A DNA stretch of 64,000 nucleotides from Ampullaceana balthica (taxonomy: Eukaryota > Mollusca > Gastropoda > Lymnaeidae): positions 1 through 64,000 of the forward strand of contig CALYLW010001001.1 in the NCBI GenBank assembly GCA_944989445.1. Direction: 5' to 3'. Shown one piece after another: positions 1 to 32,400 of this stretch (its first letter is position 1; each line of letters starts with the position of its first letter). The notes beneath the pieces were generated by a model that did not search any database, was not told the origin of the DNA, and was given only the letters and a program-made list of their open reading frames with translations. The translations under genes and the position numbers were made by a program.

Positions 1-10
1 TATATATTAA

Positions 11-3000
11 CTAGTAGACCCGTCGTGCGTTGCAACGATCAAAGTAAAAAGGAATAAATTTAAAGAAACCAATGAGTGGTATGTTTAAAAATAATTCTGA
101 AGAAATATTCGTGGAAGTGTGAAAAAAAAATCCAAGTTTCATAGCAAACGGATAAATAAATTAATAATTAAATAGCGTACAAAGAAGAAACGATATTAAG
201 GGCCCCGGTCCCTAAATGAGTGATATTATAGTTTTTTTTTATTGCCATTGTACTCATTTCTTAAACGTTTAAGATTTTATTCACTATTCAGTCATTAACA
301 ATCTTGACAAATAATGACACATGTATCCATTATTATACAAATTGAAATTAACAGGTGTTTTGAACTTTATATCTTGCCCAGAATGGGCCCTGGGGCCCTT
401 AATGTTGTTTTTATCTATTGTACTCAATATATATTCCTCAATATCGTGTAAAATTGAATAGGGAATACAATGATTAAAGTTCAGTAAAAAGACTTTTTCG
501 AAGGAATGGAAATTAAGAGTTCAGTGCCCTATAGTAATATAGGCTCTTAAGTTTTTATATTCTAAGTTTTGTCAAAATCCAGTTTTTTTCTCAATATCTA
601 ACTCTTAAACTACTTTTTATATACCTACAATAGGGAGAAAATAGCATTAAGGGGCCCTGGCCCATTCGGTGAAAGAGGTCAATTTCAAAAACTGTTCATT
701 TTAGTTCATTTTTATTGTGGCTATATTTCTCAAGCTCTTTAAAAAGTAAATAGGAAAAATATCTTAAACATGTACGAAAAAAGATATTTGGGGCCCCGGC
801 AACGAAGATATTGGCATTAGAAGTGCAGTGTCTATAGTATTTTAATATAGGCTACCAAGTTTTTGTGTGCAAAGTTTGGTGAAGATCTATTCATTTACTA
901 AGAAGCTAACGTAGAAACTATTTTTTATATAGCTCATATAAGATAAAAACGGCATTCTGATTATTTAATTTACGGCATTCGGGCAAAAGGACGAAACTGC
1001 ATCGTATCACAATTGTAAGTTATATAATATTTGTAACCACGTCTATGAGATAAAGAACATGTGGCACTATCCCTTTAAAAGGCAAAAGCTAATTGACTCA
1101 TAGCCCAAATAAACAAAATTATAAATGTACTTTCTAAAATACTATTTTTAAAAAAAACGGTCGTATTAAAATGATATAAAAAATGTGCACACCATATTTA
1201 GACATATAGAAAGCTGGCCGCATAAAATAAAGTCTTGTTATAAAGTAAATGTACTGGACCAAAAATAACTCTTCATTTTGATGTATTCATAATTGTCGTA
1301 ACAGGGAAATAATATTTAACACTTTTATGTCTCTATATTTTACGATTTATATTTACGGTTTATAAGTAATGTGTATAATTTCAAAAAGGAATCTTTTTTT
1401 GTTCCCTATTTCGGATAAGGCATCATATTTTGTAAATTATATTCAATGCACACACACACATACCAGATTTTATATATGAAAAATAAAATACATTAAAAAA
1501 AAAGTTTCAACCATCCGTTAATAAGCGCATCTTAAAAATGATTAAAAGGCAATTTTAGAAATGGCCTATGCTATTCTGAATACAAAGGAATGCACATAAA
1601 AACATATTCAAAAGCAATTCATATTAATTAAGCGTTTTCAGGATCACTTCATTAAATTTAGTCAACTTTTGTTAATACGTTCGGTAGCGAAAGTTTATAA
1701 TGTATAGTGTATATAAAGCTTAAGTAAACAGTTTTAAAGTGTACGTTTATTTGACATAGGCCATCACTTTCAACATAAAATAAACTCGCTACATCTATGT
1801 TTTTTAATTAAATGTCAAGTTATGAATTAAATTTTTAAAAATCCCAATTTTATTCATTGCATGTAAAATATTATTACAATGCATCGTGAAAATAATTGAA
1901 ATAAAATAATTTAAACGCATATGTAATATATAAAGCTCAGTTGATATTTTTATGTTTGTTTGTTTGTATCCATTAAAAAAAGGCCACTGCTTTGTTGACA
2001 TTTTTCCAAAAGATCTCTGCCACCGTCGTCCTTAAAAAGGCTGTTATATATTTACGACACTGCAATGTAACACAATTGTAATTAATACAATATTTGCAAC
2101 AGCGTCTATGAGATAAAGATAATAAAGATAAATTAAAAAAATTAGGCTATATTCCTAATTTTAAAAAAACAAACAAAAAAAATCAATTTTATGTTAAAAA
2201 TGCATGTGAAACCATCAAAATAATCGATTTTAAAAATGGCCTATGTTAATCCATCATCAAAGGGATGAACATAACATATTCAATTCGCAATACAAAATAA
2301 TTAAGAGTTTTCAGGATCACTTTATTTAGTTCAATCTACTTATGTTAATAAGTGCGGTAGCCTAAGTTTAAATAGTATAAGTGTATAGGTTATGTAAAAG
2401 ACAACAAACAAAATATAAATGTTATATTAATAGGACACAGCTAAATTTAAGATGCGTACACGAACATGTGCGCACAGTAATCAGGCGATAAAAGATTTTA
2501 AAACGTGCACCGCTAAAAATGCAGCCTTGAAAAAAATACTGACACAATTATTACATTAATAGGTTTTTCATTAAATGTCGAGTTATGGAACAGAAAATAA
2601 TTAAAACAAATTCCCAATTAAATTTAAACGTGTAAACAAATAAATATAATGCATCGTGTGGCAGTTGTAATTAAATATGTTTACGTGTCTATCTAATATA
2701 TAGAAAGTAACAGTAAAGAAAATGACAAATCTTTGTACTACACAGCTCAAATTATGAAGCGTATATGAAAATGTGCGCACCGTAATTAGACATTATAATA
2801 TTTTTTCAAATGCGCACGGCTGAAAATAAAGTATTGGCATTGGGGGAAAAAAACGTCACCAAAAGTAACTCGCTTTGAACGGCATTTGAACGTCCGCGTA
2901 AATTTGTTCAATACAGAAATGAGGTTAACTTTTTATTCTTTGTCTCTGCATTTTCTGATTATTTAATTTACGGCATTCGGGCAAAAGGGACGATTACAAA

Positions 3001-3187
3001 AACTAACTTAAAACCACCTTCAGGGTAAAAGGAACCGTCCTGCCAAATTTGGTCCCCGTCCGTCATTTGGTTTTTCCGTGATTGTCTAACAGAAAGTCAA
3101 AAAGTGAAACATACAAATATACAAACATACAAACATACAAACATACAAACATACAAACATACAAACATTTGAGCTTTATATATTAGA
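11..3187 (-). mobile_element. Helitron-like element, family 1, copy A
   Basis: On the minus strand the element starts TCTAATATATAAAGCTCAAA next to an (ATGTTTGT)n tract and ends with the palindrome CGTTGCAACG, then CACGACGGGTCTA and CTAG, with T as next base. TC start, hairpin near the end, CTAG end and A/T flanks are Helitron hallmarks. No Rep/helicase frame is visible, so it is non-autonomous. Copy B follows directly, with CTAG joined to TC. Confidence 0.65.
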
Positions 3188-6100
3188 CTAGTAGACCCGT
3201 CGTGCGTTGCAACGATCAAAGTAAAAAGGAATAAATTTAAAGAAACCAATGAGTGGTATGTTTAAGAATAATTCTGAAGAAATCTTCGTGGAAGTGTGAA
3301 ACAAAATCCAAGTTTCATAGCAAACGGATAAATAAATTAATAATTAAATAGCGTACAAAAGAAGAAACGATATTAAGGGCCCCGGCCCCAAAATGAGTGA
3401 TATTATAACTTTTTTATTGCCATTGTACTCATTTCTTAACGCTGAAGATTTTATTCACTATTCAGTCATTAACAATCTTGACAAATAATGACACATGTAT
3501 CCATTATTATACAAATTGAAAATTACAGGTGTTTTGAACTTTATATCTTGCCCAGAATGGGCCCTGGGGCCCTTAATGTTGTTTTTATCTATAGTACTCA
3601 ATATATATTCCTCAATATCGTGTAAAATTGAATAGGGAATACAATGATTAAAGCTCAGTAAAAAGACTTTTTTGAAGGAATGGAAATTAAGAGTTCAGTG
3701 GTTATAGTAATATAGGCTCTTAAGTTTTTATATTCTAAGTTTTGTCAAAATCCAGTTTTTTTCTCAATATCTAACTCTTAAACTACTTTTTATATACCTA
3801 CAATAGGGGGAAAATAGCATTAAGGGGCCCTGGCCCATTCGGTGCAAGAGGTCAATTTCAAAAACCTGTTCATTTTAGTTCATTTTTATTGTGGCTATAT
3901 TTCTCAAGCTCTTTAAAAATAAATAGGAAAAATATCTTAAACATATAATAAAAAAGATATTTGGGGCCCCGGCCACGAAGATATTGGTATTAGAAGTGCA
4001 GTGTCTATAGTATTTTAATATAGGCTACCAAATTTTTTTTTGGGTGTAAAGTTTGGTGAAGATCTATTCATTTACTAAGTAGCTAACGTAGAAACTATTT
4101 TTTTATATATCTCATATAAGATAAAAACGACATTAAGGGTCCCAGGGCCCATTCTGGGCAAGATATAAAGTTCAAAACATCTGTTCATTTCAATTAGTAA
4201 ATATTTGATACATGTGTCATAATTTGTCAAGATTGTTAATGACTGAATGGTGAATAAAATCTTAAACGCTTAAAAAATGAGAATTTTTGGGCCCCCAGCC
4301 ACAAAGGAATGAATATTAGCAGTTTAGTGCCCTATAGTATTTTAATATTGGCTATCAAGTTGTCATATACACATTTTGGTTAAGATCCAATAATTTACAC
4401 AGTAGCTAAAGCTTAAACTAATTTTTATATAGCTCGTATTAGCAAAAGATGACGATATGGGCCCCCGGCGCCCCATGAGTGTTAAATTTTGAAAAAAGTG
4501 ATAGTTACCATCCCGGGAGCATACTCAACAGTCTTGAAAAGTTTCATGACGATCGGGTGAATGGTTTAGACAGCTATAAAGGACATTCATACACACACAA
4601 ACATATTTAAATATTTATATATATATATATTACTTGAAAAATAACCGCACTTTGTAGCGGGAGTGTGCTGACCCTTTATCCAATTATTAATGATGGTTAT
4701 TACAATTTTTATTTGCCAAGTTAAATTTCAGATTCAACTATTTAGTTAAAATCTTATGAGAAACAGAGATGTGCCATTTTACCGCGTGAGTTGTTTTCAC
4801 TTAATGCAGTGCCTTTTAACATAACCTTACTATTCAAAAGATATGACTTATTAAATAATGATTCTTTCCGACCATAATAACTAAATTTACAATTTCATTC
4901 CCACTTGTACAAAATTAACATAACTTATATGTTTTCCGAAAGAGCATTACCACCCTCGTCACTCAAACATTTAATATATAATTACGAAACTGCATCGTAT
5001 CACAATTGTAAGTTATATAATATTTGTAACCATGTCTATGAGATAAAGAACATGTGGCACTATCTCTTTAAAAGGCAAAAGCTAATTGACTCATAGCGCA
5101 AATAAACATAATTATAAATGTACTTTCTAAAATACTATTTTTAAAAAAAACGGTCGTATTAAAATGATATAAAAAAATGTGCACACCATATTTAGACAAT
5201 ATAGAAATCTGAGCGCATAATATAAAGTCTTGTTATAAAGTAAATTTACTGGACCAAAATAACTCTTCATTTTGACGTATTCATAATTGTCTAAACAGGG
5301 AAATAATATTTAACATTTTTATGTCTCTATATTTTACGATTTATATTTACGGTTTATAAGCAATGTGTATAATTTCAAAAAGGAATCTTTTTTTTTGTTC
5401 CATATTTCGGATAAGGCATCATATTTTGGAAATTATATTCAATGCACACACACACCAGATTTTATATCTGAAAAATAAAATACATTAAAAAAAAAGATTC
5501 AACCGTCTGTTAATAGGCGCATCTTAAAAATGATTGAAAGGCAATTTTAGAAATGGCCTATGCTATTCTGAATACAAAGGAATGAACATAAAAACATATT
5601 CAATTCGCAATTCATATTAATTAAGGGTTTTCAGGATCACTTCATTAAATTTAGTCAACTTTTGTTAATACTTTCGGTAGCGAAAGTTTATAATATATAG
5701 TGTATATAAAGCTTAAGTAATCAGTTTTAAAGTGTACGTTTATTTGACATAGGCCATCACTTTCAACATAAAATAAACTCGCTACATCTATGGTTTTTAA
5801 TTAAATGTCGAGTTATGAATTAAATTTTTAAAAACCCAATTTTATTCATTGCATGTAAAATATTAATACAATGCATCGTGAAAATAATTGAAATAAAATA
5901 ATTTTAACGCATATGTAACATATAAAGCTCAGTTGATATTTTTATGTTTGTTTGTTTGTATCCATTAAAAAAAGACCACTGCTTTGTTGACATTTTTCCA
6001 AAAGATCTCTGCCACTGTCGTCACTAAAAAAGCTCTTATATATTTACGACACTGCAATGTAACACAATTGTAATTAATACAATATTTGCAACAGCGTCTA

Positions 6101-7208
6101 TGAGATAAAGATAATAAAGATAAATTTAAAAAATTAGGCTATATTCCTAATTTTAAAAAAAACAAAAAAAAACAAATCAATTTTATGTTAAAAATGCATG
6201 TGAAACCATCACAATAATCGATTTTAAAAATGGCCTATGTTAATCCATCATAAAATTAAAGAACATAACATATTTAATTCGCAATACAAAATAATTAAGC
6301 GTTTTCAGGATCACTTTATTTAGTTTAATCTACTTATGTTAATAAGTCCGGTAGCCTAAGTTTAAATAGTATAAGTGTATAGGTTATGTAAAAGACAACA
6401 GCTTATGTAAAAGACAAACAAAATATAAATGTTATATTAATAGGACACAGCTAAATTTAAGATGCGTACACGAAAATGTGCGCACAGTAAACAGGCGATA
6501 AAAGATTTTAAAACGTGCACCGCTAAAAATGAAGCCTTGAAAAAAATACTGACACAAATATTACATAAATAGGTTTTTCATTAAATGTCGAGTTATGGAA
6601 CAGAAAATAATTAAAACAAATTCGCAATTAGATTTAAACGTGTAAACATTTAAATCTAATGCATCGTGTGGCAGTTGTAATTAAAAATGTTTACGTGTCT
6701 ATCTAAGATATAGAAAGTAACAGTAAAGAAAATGACAATTCTTTGTACTACACAGCTCAAATTATGAAGAGTACACGAAAATGTGCGCACCGTAATTAGA
6801 CATTATAATATTTTTTTCAAATGCGCACGGCCGAAAATAAAGGTATTGGCATTGGGGGAAAAAAACGTCACCAAAAGTAACTGGCTTTGAACGGCATTTG
6901 AACGTCCGCGTAAATTTGTTCAATACAGAAATGATGTTAAATTTTTTATTCTTTGTCTCTGCATTTTCTGATTATTTAATTTACGGCATTCGGGCAAAAG
7001 GGACAATTACAAAAATTAACTTAAAACCACCTTCAGGGTAAAAGGAACCGTCCTGTCAAATTTGGTCCCCGTCCGTCATTTGGTTTTTCCGTGATTGTCT
7101 AACAGAAAGTCGAAAAGTGAAACATACAAACATACAAACATACAAACATACAAACATACAAACATACAAACATACAAACATACAAACATTTGAGCTTTAT
7201 GTATTAGA
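3188..7208 (-). mobile_element. Helitron-like element, family 1, copy B (longer)
   Basis: Nearly identical to copy A over most of its length, with the same CTAG end (3188-3191) and TCTAATACATAAAGCTC start at 7208, flanked by A. About 4130-4980 holds roughly 850 bp that copy A lacks; that segment carries GGGCCCCCGGCGCCCCATGA boxes also found in the 46.9-53.7 kb array. Short frames here are not conserved proteins. Confidence 0.65.
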
Positions 7209-7480
7209 TATATATACATATATAATATGTAAGAGTTTATCAATGACGGCTACGAATAATGAAATTGAACGATTTGCTTATGAAAATAGTAACAGCATGC
7301 AGTATTTTTTTACAAATATATATACTAAGATGAGAAAGGAATCCAATATTACAAAGCATATTATGGTCTTGTTGTCTTCAACTACGGCCTAAACTTTACA
7401 ACAACATGGAAGCTATTTAATTAAATATAAAATTATTTCTACCACGTAAACAAACGTATTCGTTTAACAAAAATGCAACC

Positions 7481-9755
7481 CAGCCCGTAGCTAAGGGCGT
7501 AGCTAGAGTCATGACATGACACAAATTCTGCGCCCCTTCTCGTACCGACAGATTCTGGGGGCTCACTGAGCCCCAAGAAAAATTTGAAATATTACGGTTT
7601 ATATTGTTCATTTTCCAATCATATAGTATTTTAATGAAATAGAATACAGACAAATAATTCTATGTACGATTGTAAACAATTTATTTGAAAAAAAAACCCT
7701 CTACTAATTATACATGACTGGAATATACATAGTCTACAACAAATTGCTCCTCCTTGATTTGACTGTCGCAAACTCGTCAATCAAGTTGTCAAAATTGATA
7801 TTCTCAAGTGTTTCTCTTTCGACGCTAAAGAGTGCAAGATCCCTCAGACGATCTTGTCCCATTGAAGCACGTAAATAAGACAAAATAAGCTTCAGTTTGC
7901 TGAATGACTGCTCACATCTTGCAATTGAAACAGCAATTGTTATATTTATTTGCAGTGAAATTCGCCGACTCGGAAATACGAAATCTCCTTATGAAACAAT
8001 AAAACCAAGAATATCCAAAGGAGTTTCCGGTAGAACTTCAGTCCGGGTACTGAGCAGCATTTTGCGATCTCCGATTTCTGTGCACAATTTGTGACCATTG
8101 ACGTCAAAGCAGTAGAAATTTCCAAAAAGCTATGCTATTTTGTCGAAGTGTATCGACATAATTTGTCTCAGCGAGAAGAGTTTTGACGTCTAGTAAAAAT
8201 CCAATTTTGGTGTTTAGATTTTTTTTAGACGTAAAGAACGTATTGATATCTCCTGTTGGAGTCTATCAATTAAGCTGTTCATAAGACGAGCAATTTCTTC
8301 TTCTGCAGAAACTCCTTCATCTCTTGCTAATTCTCCAAGCATCCTCAGATGTCATCTAAATTTTTGTACATCTCGATTTCCTAAGTTTTGCCTCTTGCTT
8401 TTCCATTGTCTACCACAACGTGGCTCAAATTATCACGAATGCTGACAAGTTCTTGCTCAGCGATTCAAGATCAGATGCTGCTTCCTTCAAATTCATAGTA
8501 AGACCCTGCAACTGTTTCTGGACGATACATTTTCCCAAGTATGATGTTACAGAAATGTAACAAAAATGGGAATTTGAAGTTTAATATACCTGCCAGCAAA
8601 GTTTCTACATATTTTCTGGTGTCATGCGTCATAGTTGCATCTTCTGACAATTTTTTCAACAGCCCTACTAGTTAATCTAGCCCTTCATAACTATCTTTAA
8701 CAGCTTCTGATCGTGCACTCCAGCGTGTTTCAGACACCCACTTCACTGTGATTGGCACAACTCATTTTAATTATATTCTTCCAAAAGAGTTGTTGAAAGA
8801 GATAAAAACAAATATATACTTTCAACTCTTCCAAAAACGTGATAACAACTAGATCCTGTTTAGCTGAGTGAACTCCTGCTAAGTTTAAGCTGTGTTTGTC
8901 AAATTTGACGAAAAAATGCTCTGTGATTTCTGGCACATATTCGATGTTGAAGGCCGGATATATGCCCATTAATTACAGCAGCATTGTCATAACATTGTGA
9001 CCGACAGGAGGTATGTTATCAGATTCAAGTTTCTCTATGATAGCTTTTTCAAGGCTTCCTGCGTCTTTGGAATGTATCTGAACAAAAACCTAAAAGTGGT
9101 TCTTTGATGGTTACTTTTTTAGTTTGAAAATCCACATCCACAAATCTGATGACTTGAGAAAGCTGTTCCTAGCGTCCTAGATCGAGTATTGAGTCAAGTA
9201 AGATACCGTAGTATTTGGGTTTTTTCTGATTTCACTCAACAGCTTATTCCTTACAATCGATGTACTTAGGTGGATAAATTCATATTGGATTCCCAGTGAT
9301 TAATAAGATACTGAACCAGGATTTTCTCGGTCATGTTGTAAGTGTTTTTCTAACAGTGGATTATACTGAGCAAGCAGTTTGATCACAGAGAGAAAGTTTC
9401 CAACATTTTTATCCTCGTCCTTATGCAGATGTTCCTCATGGCCACGCAGTGCCAAATTTTGTTAAACTAGAAACTTAATTCAGATAAGTATTTTTTTCAA
9501 AATATCGCACCAACGTTGCTTTTTCAATTGAATTTGAACTTTTAATGATCAATGGGGGCGTCAAAATCATGCTTGTCAACTGTTTTGTAATGATAATATT
9601 TATTGAGCTACAAAATCCAATCTTTCAAATGTATTTGGGATAACTTAGTTTACATAAAAATTAAATAAAATAATTAGCTTTAATACTCATTTTGGCGCCC
9701 CCTAAAGTTGCGCGCGGGGACATATGTCCCCCCTGCACCCCTAGCTACGCCACTG
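7481..9755 (-). mobile_element. Decayed hAT element (ZMYM/DUF4371 type)
   Basis: The right end reads, on the minus strand, CAGTGGCGTAGCTAGGG, a common hAT terminus; the left end (CAGCCCGTAGCTAAGGGCG) is a degenerate inverted copy. Between them are minus-strand transposase remnants. No clear target duplication remains, so the outer borders are approximate. Confidence 0.7.
7741..9470 (-). pseudogene. hAT transposase remnant with DUF4371 and dimerisation regions
   Basis: Minus-strand pieces in order: LALRGHEEHLHKDEDKNVGN near 9450, NHSLNLAGVHSAKQ near 8900, VSETRWSARSEAVKDSYEG near 8700, and ARCEQSFSKLKLILSYLRAS then MGQDRLRDLALFSVE near 7900. These are characteristic of DUF4371/ZMYM-like hAT transposases and their C-terminal dimerisation domain. 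Several frameshifts and stops separate them; the gene is dead. Confidence 0.75.
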
Positions 9756-10098
9756 CGTATCTCTGTAAAGTATATTGCACTATCTAAATGTCCCACTAGT
9801 GCGTTTGTTAAACCTTATTTAAATATTTAGCAAAATAACCTAACCAAAAAATATCAAAAGGAATGGAAAATACTTGTCAAACTAATCGATTGATTCAATA
9901 GCAAAAAAAAATAAAAAATAAATAATAATAATTTAAAACTAAAGTAATTTTTTAATAATAATTAACGATTTTTGGATTCCTGACCCGAAATTGTGACATT
10001 GCTTTGGTTAACAGACTACTAAATTAACTGAAAATCATTGAGAAACAGTTTTCTAAACGACTAGCTGTACTTCATAATACACATTTATTAAATTTCAG
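9756..10098. other. Intron sequence before the lectin-like exon
   Basis: AT-rich, no open frame or repeat recognised. It ends with the acceptor of exon 10099. Confidence 0.5.
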
Positions 10099-28045
<17,947 letters not shown>

Positions 28046-28077
28046 AAAATATGTATAATAACTCCTAAAAAGAAAAC

Positions 28078-28083
28078 AATAAA
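28078..28083 (+). promoter_or_regulatory. Poly(A) signal of gene 1
   Basis: AATAAA lies 33 bases after the gene 1 stop codon, a plausible short 3' UTR. The cleavage site cannot be fixed from sequence. Confidence 0.55.
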
Positions 28084-28228
28084 TTACATTGAATGCTATT
28101 CTATTATAATATGCTTTGATGTTTATCAAAATGTGATAACTATGTATAAATACATTAATTTTAATTAAAGAACATTAAACATTTCTTTAAATTTTAAATG
28201 ACAAACGTAACTTATATGCACCGTAATA

Positions 28229-28300
28229 AATTTAAGAGAGAGAGATATAGATAAAGAAGGAGAGAGAGAGAAAGAGAGAGGGAGAGAAAGATCAAATTAG
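28229..28300 (+). repeat. GA-rich purine tract
   Basis: Interrupted GAGA repeat with almost no pyrimidines on this strand, between the two convergent genes. Confidence 0.8.
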
Positions 28301-28647
28301 ATAAAGATTTAAAGAGAGTCAGTGTTTAAGAACGTCAATTAGAGAGTCAGAAAGTGAATCAAGACTAAATTTCCATTGTGTACCAAGCGCAATAATAATT
28401 TTACTTAAATATAACCATCCTACTCAGAACACCCGCACTTCTTCCAGCTTTACATGGTGCAAGTATTCAAATATTTAATACAACTAATACAAAAAATGTA
28501 AATATTGTTGTGGAGAAGAAGCTATATACATTTCGTTGCAATCCACTAATGATTTGAACTTCTTCAGACCAAATATCAACCAGAATTGATACACATTTTA
28601 GCTACGCATCAATTACAATTATCTTAATTAATTAATCAATGTTCTAC

Positions 28648-28769
28648 CTATATCCCTATAGTTTCATAATCATGGTTGACATCTGTGTTTTCATTGTTGT
28701 AGACATGATTAAGCCTCATATTGGATCGTTGGACTGGTCTTGTTCTCATGTTTTGGTAATGATTTTGAC
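28648..28769 (-). CDS. Gene 2 terminal exon: tyrosine tail and stop
   Basis: Acceptor TTTTCAG, phase 1 join, stop TAG. The end reads NHVYNNENTDVNHDYETIGI. The last tyrosine keeps YxxI (YETI), but the first is YNNE, so the ITAM-like pair of gene 1 is broken; YNNE instead fits a pYxN site. No clear AATAAA was found between this stop and gene 1. Confidence 0.82.
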
Positions 28770-31700
28770 CTGAAAAAAATGTATTGTATGTGTATTCCTC
28801 CAAAAACGTTTAAAATGAAGTAATCAAAAGAACTGATTTCTATATTATGTTCTTCATCTTAAATCTTGTTAAAGAAATAATGTGCGATTATTTCTTTGTA
28901 ACAATTTTATTGAGAGTTAGAAAAAAGTAAATTTTAATTAATCTAAACTGTAAAAGCCACAAATGCTGAAAATTATAGGTCTGCACAGTTTTGTTATTAA
29001 TCACTTTTTCTTTTAATATTGTAGTTTTTCATTATTTAAAAATAATCTATTTGATTAAGATCGACCTAGCAGTGCTGGGAGCCTTATGCCATTCACATAT
29101 GAGGGCTAAATAGAATAGTTATGTGTAGGCCTCATAACCTAAACAATCTATGAGCCGACGCTCACACAAGCGATAGTGCTTTTGAGGTTGCCGTACTCGT
29201 CACCCATTGGGCCGCCTCTGATTAGCTTTGACGTATTAGTTTTTGAGAAACAGTTAATTACTGCGCGTTAATCAAATACAAAAGAGAAATTATTTTTTAT
29301 TATTGTAAACAAAACTATTAATTTTTCGAAAAAAAAACGAAACAAATTTTTTTGTGTTGTCTCTAAATGCTTTCTGGGCCGTTTCTAATATTGACAGAAG
29401 AAAATTAAGAAAAGTAATGACATACTTCGGTCATCGTGGGTTTGGTACTCGTGGCTGTAGCCATGGCCGTCTCTCACGCTGTCGTAATCCGCACATCTGT
29501 CTTCACATCTTGAAGTTGTTGTTACCGAAGCCTGTTTTCCTCTCCGCACCCACAGACACATGGCAATGAGAAGGGAGATTATCACAGCACAGGAAACACC
29601 AAGTCCGCTGGCAAGCCAGATTGTCATTCTTTGAGTAGCGTCTTCATCGTCCTCTTAAACCGACGCGTAAACAACAATATAAATAATGTAACGGAATTTC
29701 TATCGAATTTAAAAATGCTTAAGCAAAAGCGAAGATTAAAAAATACAAGGAAACTAACTGATCATATTGATTGTTATTACCTGTTTACAACTAAACGACC
29801 TTATGTTTCCGAACATTATCTTTACATTTATTTACAAACTGAACATGGCAGCAACACGTACCGACATCGCATCTTTGACCTCGATACCCATATTGACAAT
29901 GTAAGCAATCGCCAGTAGTAGAGTTGCAGGATCCGTTTTGACAGTTCTGTGAGCATTGAACTTCGCAATCGATGCCGTAATATCCGTGAGGACAGTCTGT
30001 GGAGTTTGAATTTTTTCTTAATATGACTTAATATTGTTTTAATGTTTTTGTTGATTATGGAATAATGTTATCTAGGAAAGTTTAAAACTACTGTAAAAGA
30101 TTTTTTTAAAAAAATTCATATAAATTTTATTTGGACATGTATAATTTTTGTTTAAACATTGAAACAAAAATTTATTAATCTCACCAAATCTGATCTGATC
30201 CATGATTTACACTTACCAGATGAGCAGTCTGGGAATCCACTATAACCAACTGCACACGCAAGCTTGCAGTTTCCATTGAGGTGGTCACATGAATTATGGA
30301 AGCAATGATTACATGGGTTTGTGCAATTTACTCCCCACATACCAAGTGGACATTCTGAGGGGAAAAAATAACACACTAAACAAAAATAGTGACAATTTAT
30401 AACAAAAATAAATAAAAATTTTAGCAAATTTCTTAAGCTTCTCAATCACGATGAGAATAGAAAATATACAAAGAACGAGCTGGTAAACTACCAAGACCGT
30501 TTTACAGGAGGTTGGATTGTGGTTAACATTTAGACATGTGATTAACAAAGAAGACAATAAAGCGAAATAAGAATATTTGTAGGTTAACGAAGATGAGCTG
30601 ATGGTAAATGAAGATATTCGTCAGGTAAACAAGCAGGATTAGAAAATAAAAAAAATATTTAAATGGTTTAAGCCAACCTAACAAATTGACTTTCTATTTT
30701 CTATTTCCTTAGTGATATTAGATATTATATTATAGAAAAAAGTGTAGTAAAAATAAAACAAAGGAAAAGGTGCTTTTGTTTTTGTATTATATAATAAATA
30801 AGATCTAGCAAAAAAAAACAACAAAAACAACAACAAACCATTTTAAAAAAAAAGAACAGCAAACCAGCACTACTGAAGCCTCTGCACGAAATCTTAGGCG
30901 ATTGCTGGGAACGCGGTTACATCCCACAGGATATGCGCGACGCCAAAATTGTAACGCTTTACAAAAACAAAGGCGATGGCAGCGATTGCAATAACTATCG
31001 TGGTATCTCCTTACTGAGTATTGTGGGAAAGGCCTTTGCCAGAGTTCTCCTTGCACACCTACACATTCAAGCACAAAATGTCTACACGGAATCACAATGC
31101 TGTTTTCGGGCTGGCCGATCAACCATGGACATGATTTTTCACTACGTCAGATACAAGAGAAATGTCGGGAGCAACAGCAACCCCTCTTCATTGCCTTCAT
31201 ATTTTTAATGAATGCATTTGACCTGGTCAACTGTAAGGGTCTGCTACATATACTAGAAAAATAGGATGTCCGCCGCGGTTTCTCTCCATCATCGAGTCCT
31301 TCCACACCAATATGCACAGCACAGTGCTCTTCGATGGTGCCACCTCAGAACTCTTCCTAGTTTGTAGCGGAGTCAAACAAGGCTGCGTACTGGCTCCAAC
31401 ACTCTTTAGTATCTTTTTATCGATGATATTGCGACATGCTTTCGAGGACTGCTCCGAGGGTGTGAACATTCTTACCAGGATGAGTGGAAACCTATACAAC
31501 ATCAGCCGGCTCCGTGCGAAAAGCAAATTGGAAACTGTATTAATCAGAGAGTTGCTCTTTGCGGATTACGCAGCCCTTACCTCACATACAGCGATAGGAC
31601 TCCAACAGCTGGTGAATACATTCTCAGAGTCATGCAAGGAATTCGGTTTAACGATAAGCCTGAAAAAGACCAACATTATAAGACAAGGCACTGACTGCCT

Positions 31701-32362
31701 TTCAGCAATCTCCATTGAGTGAAACACCTTGGATGTCGTCGAGGATTTCACGTACCTTGGCAGTACCATCACAAGCACACTCTCCCTGGATAAGGAACAA
31801 GGAACCAGAATCGGCAAGGCCGCATCATTAATGGCTAGGCTGAATCAAAGGGTGTGGAGCAATACGCAGCTCAAAGATAGGACAAAAATCACTGAGTACC
31901 AGGCCTGCGTCCTCTATGGCAGCGAGTGCTGGACGACCTACGCCAAGCAAACAAAGCGGCTCAACACCTCCCACTTACGATGCTTGCGTAGGATTCTACA
32001 CATCACGTGGCAGAACAAGATCACCAATGTCGAGGTACTCAGAATGAGCCTTATGCTGAGTATGCACTTAATTCTGAGTGAGAGGCACCAGCGGAGGTTG
32101 GGTCATGTTCGCAGGATGAGCTCGGGGCGCATTTCTAGAGCCTTGCTTTACGGTGAGCTGGCAACTGGAATGAGAAAAAGAGGTCTCCCCTGCTTGCGCT
32201 TCAGGGAGGTCTGCAAGAAAGACATGTCACTGGCACAGATAGACAATAAAACGAGGGAGACCATTGCCAAGGAGCGCACCCCCCTGGCGGGCCAGGAGGA
32301 ATGGGAAGAGGACAGAGGAGCCCATCGTCCCATGAAGACGGACGGTTGCCATACATACATAC

Positions 32363-32400
<38 letters not shown>

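Larger units (their letters stand above)
28046..28647. other. Gap between the convergent genes 1 and 2
   Basis: About 600 bp between the two stop codons. It holds the gene 1 poly(A) signal, a GA-rich purine tract at about 28229-28300 and no open frame that I recognise. The 3' UTRs may overlap. Confidence 0.6.

Noticed and set aside
7117..7392. 91-codon frame starting MKHTNIQTYKHTNIQ
   Set aside because: Reads through the (CATACAAA)n tract at the Helitron 5' end.
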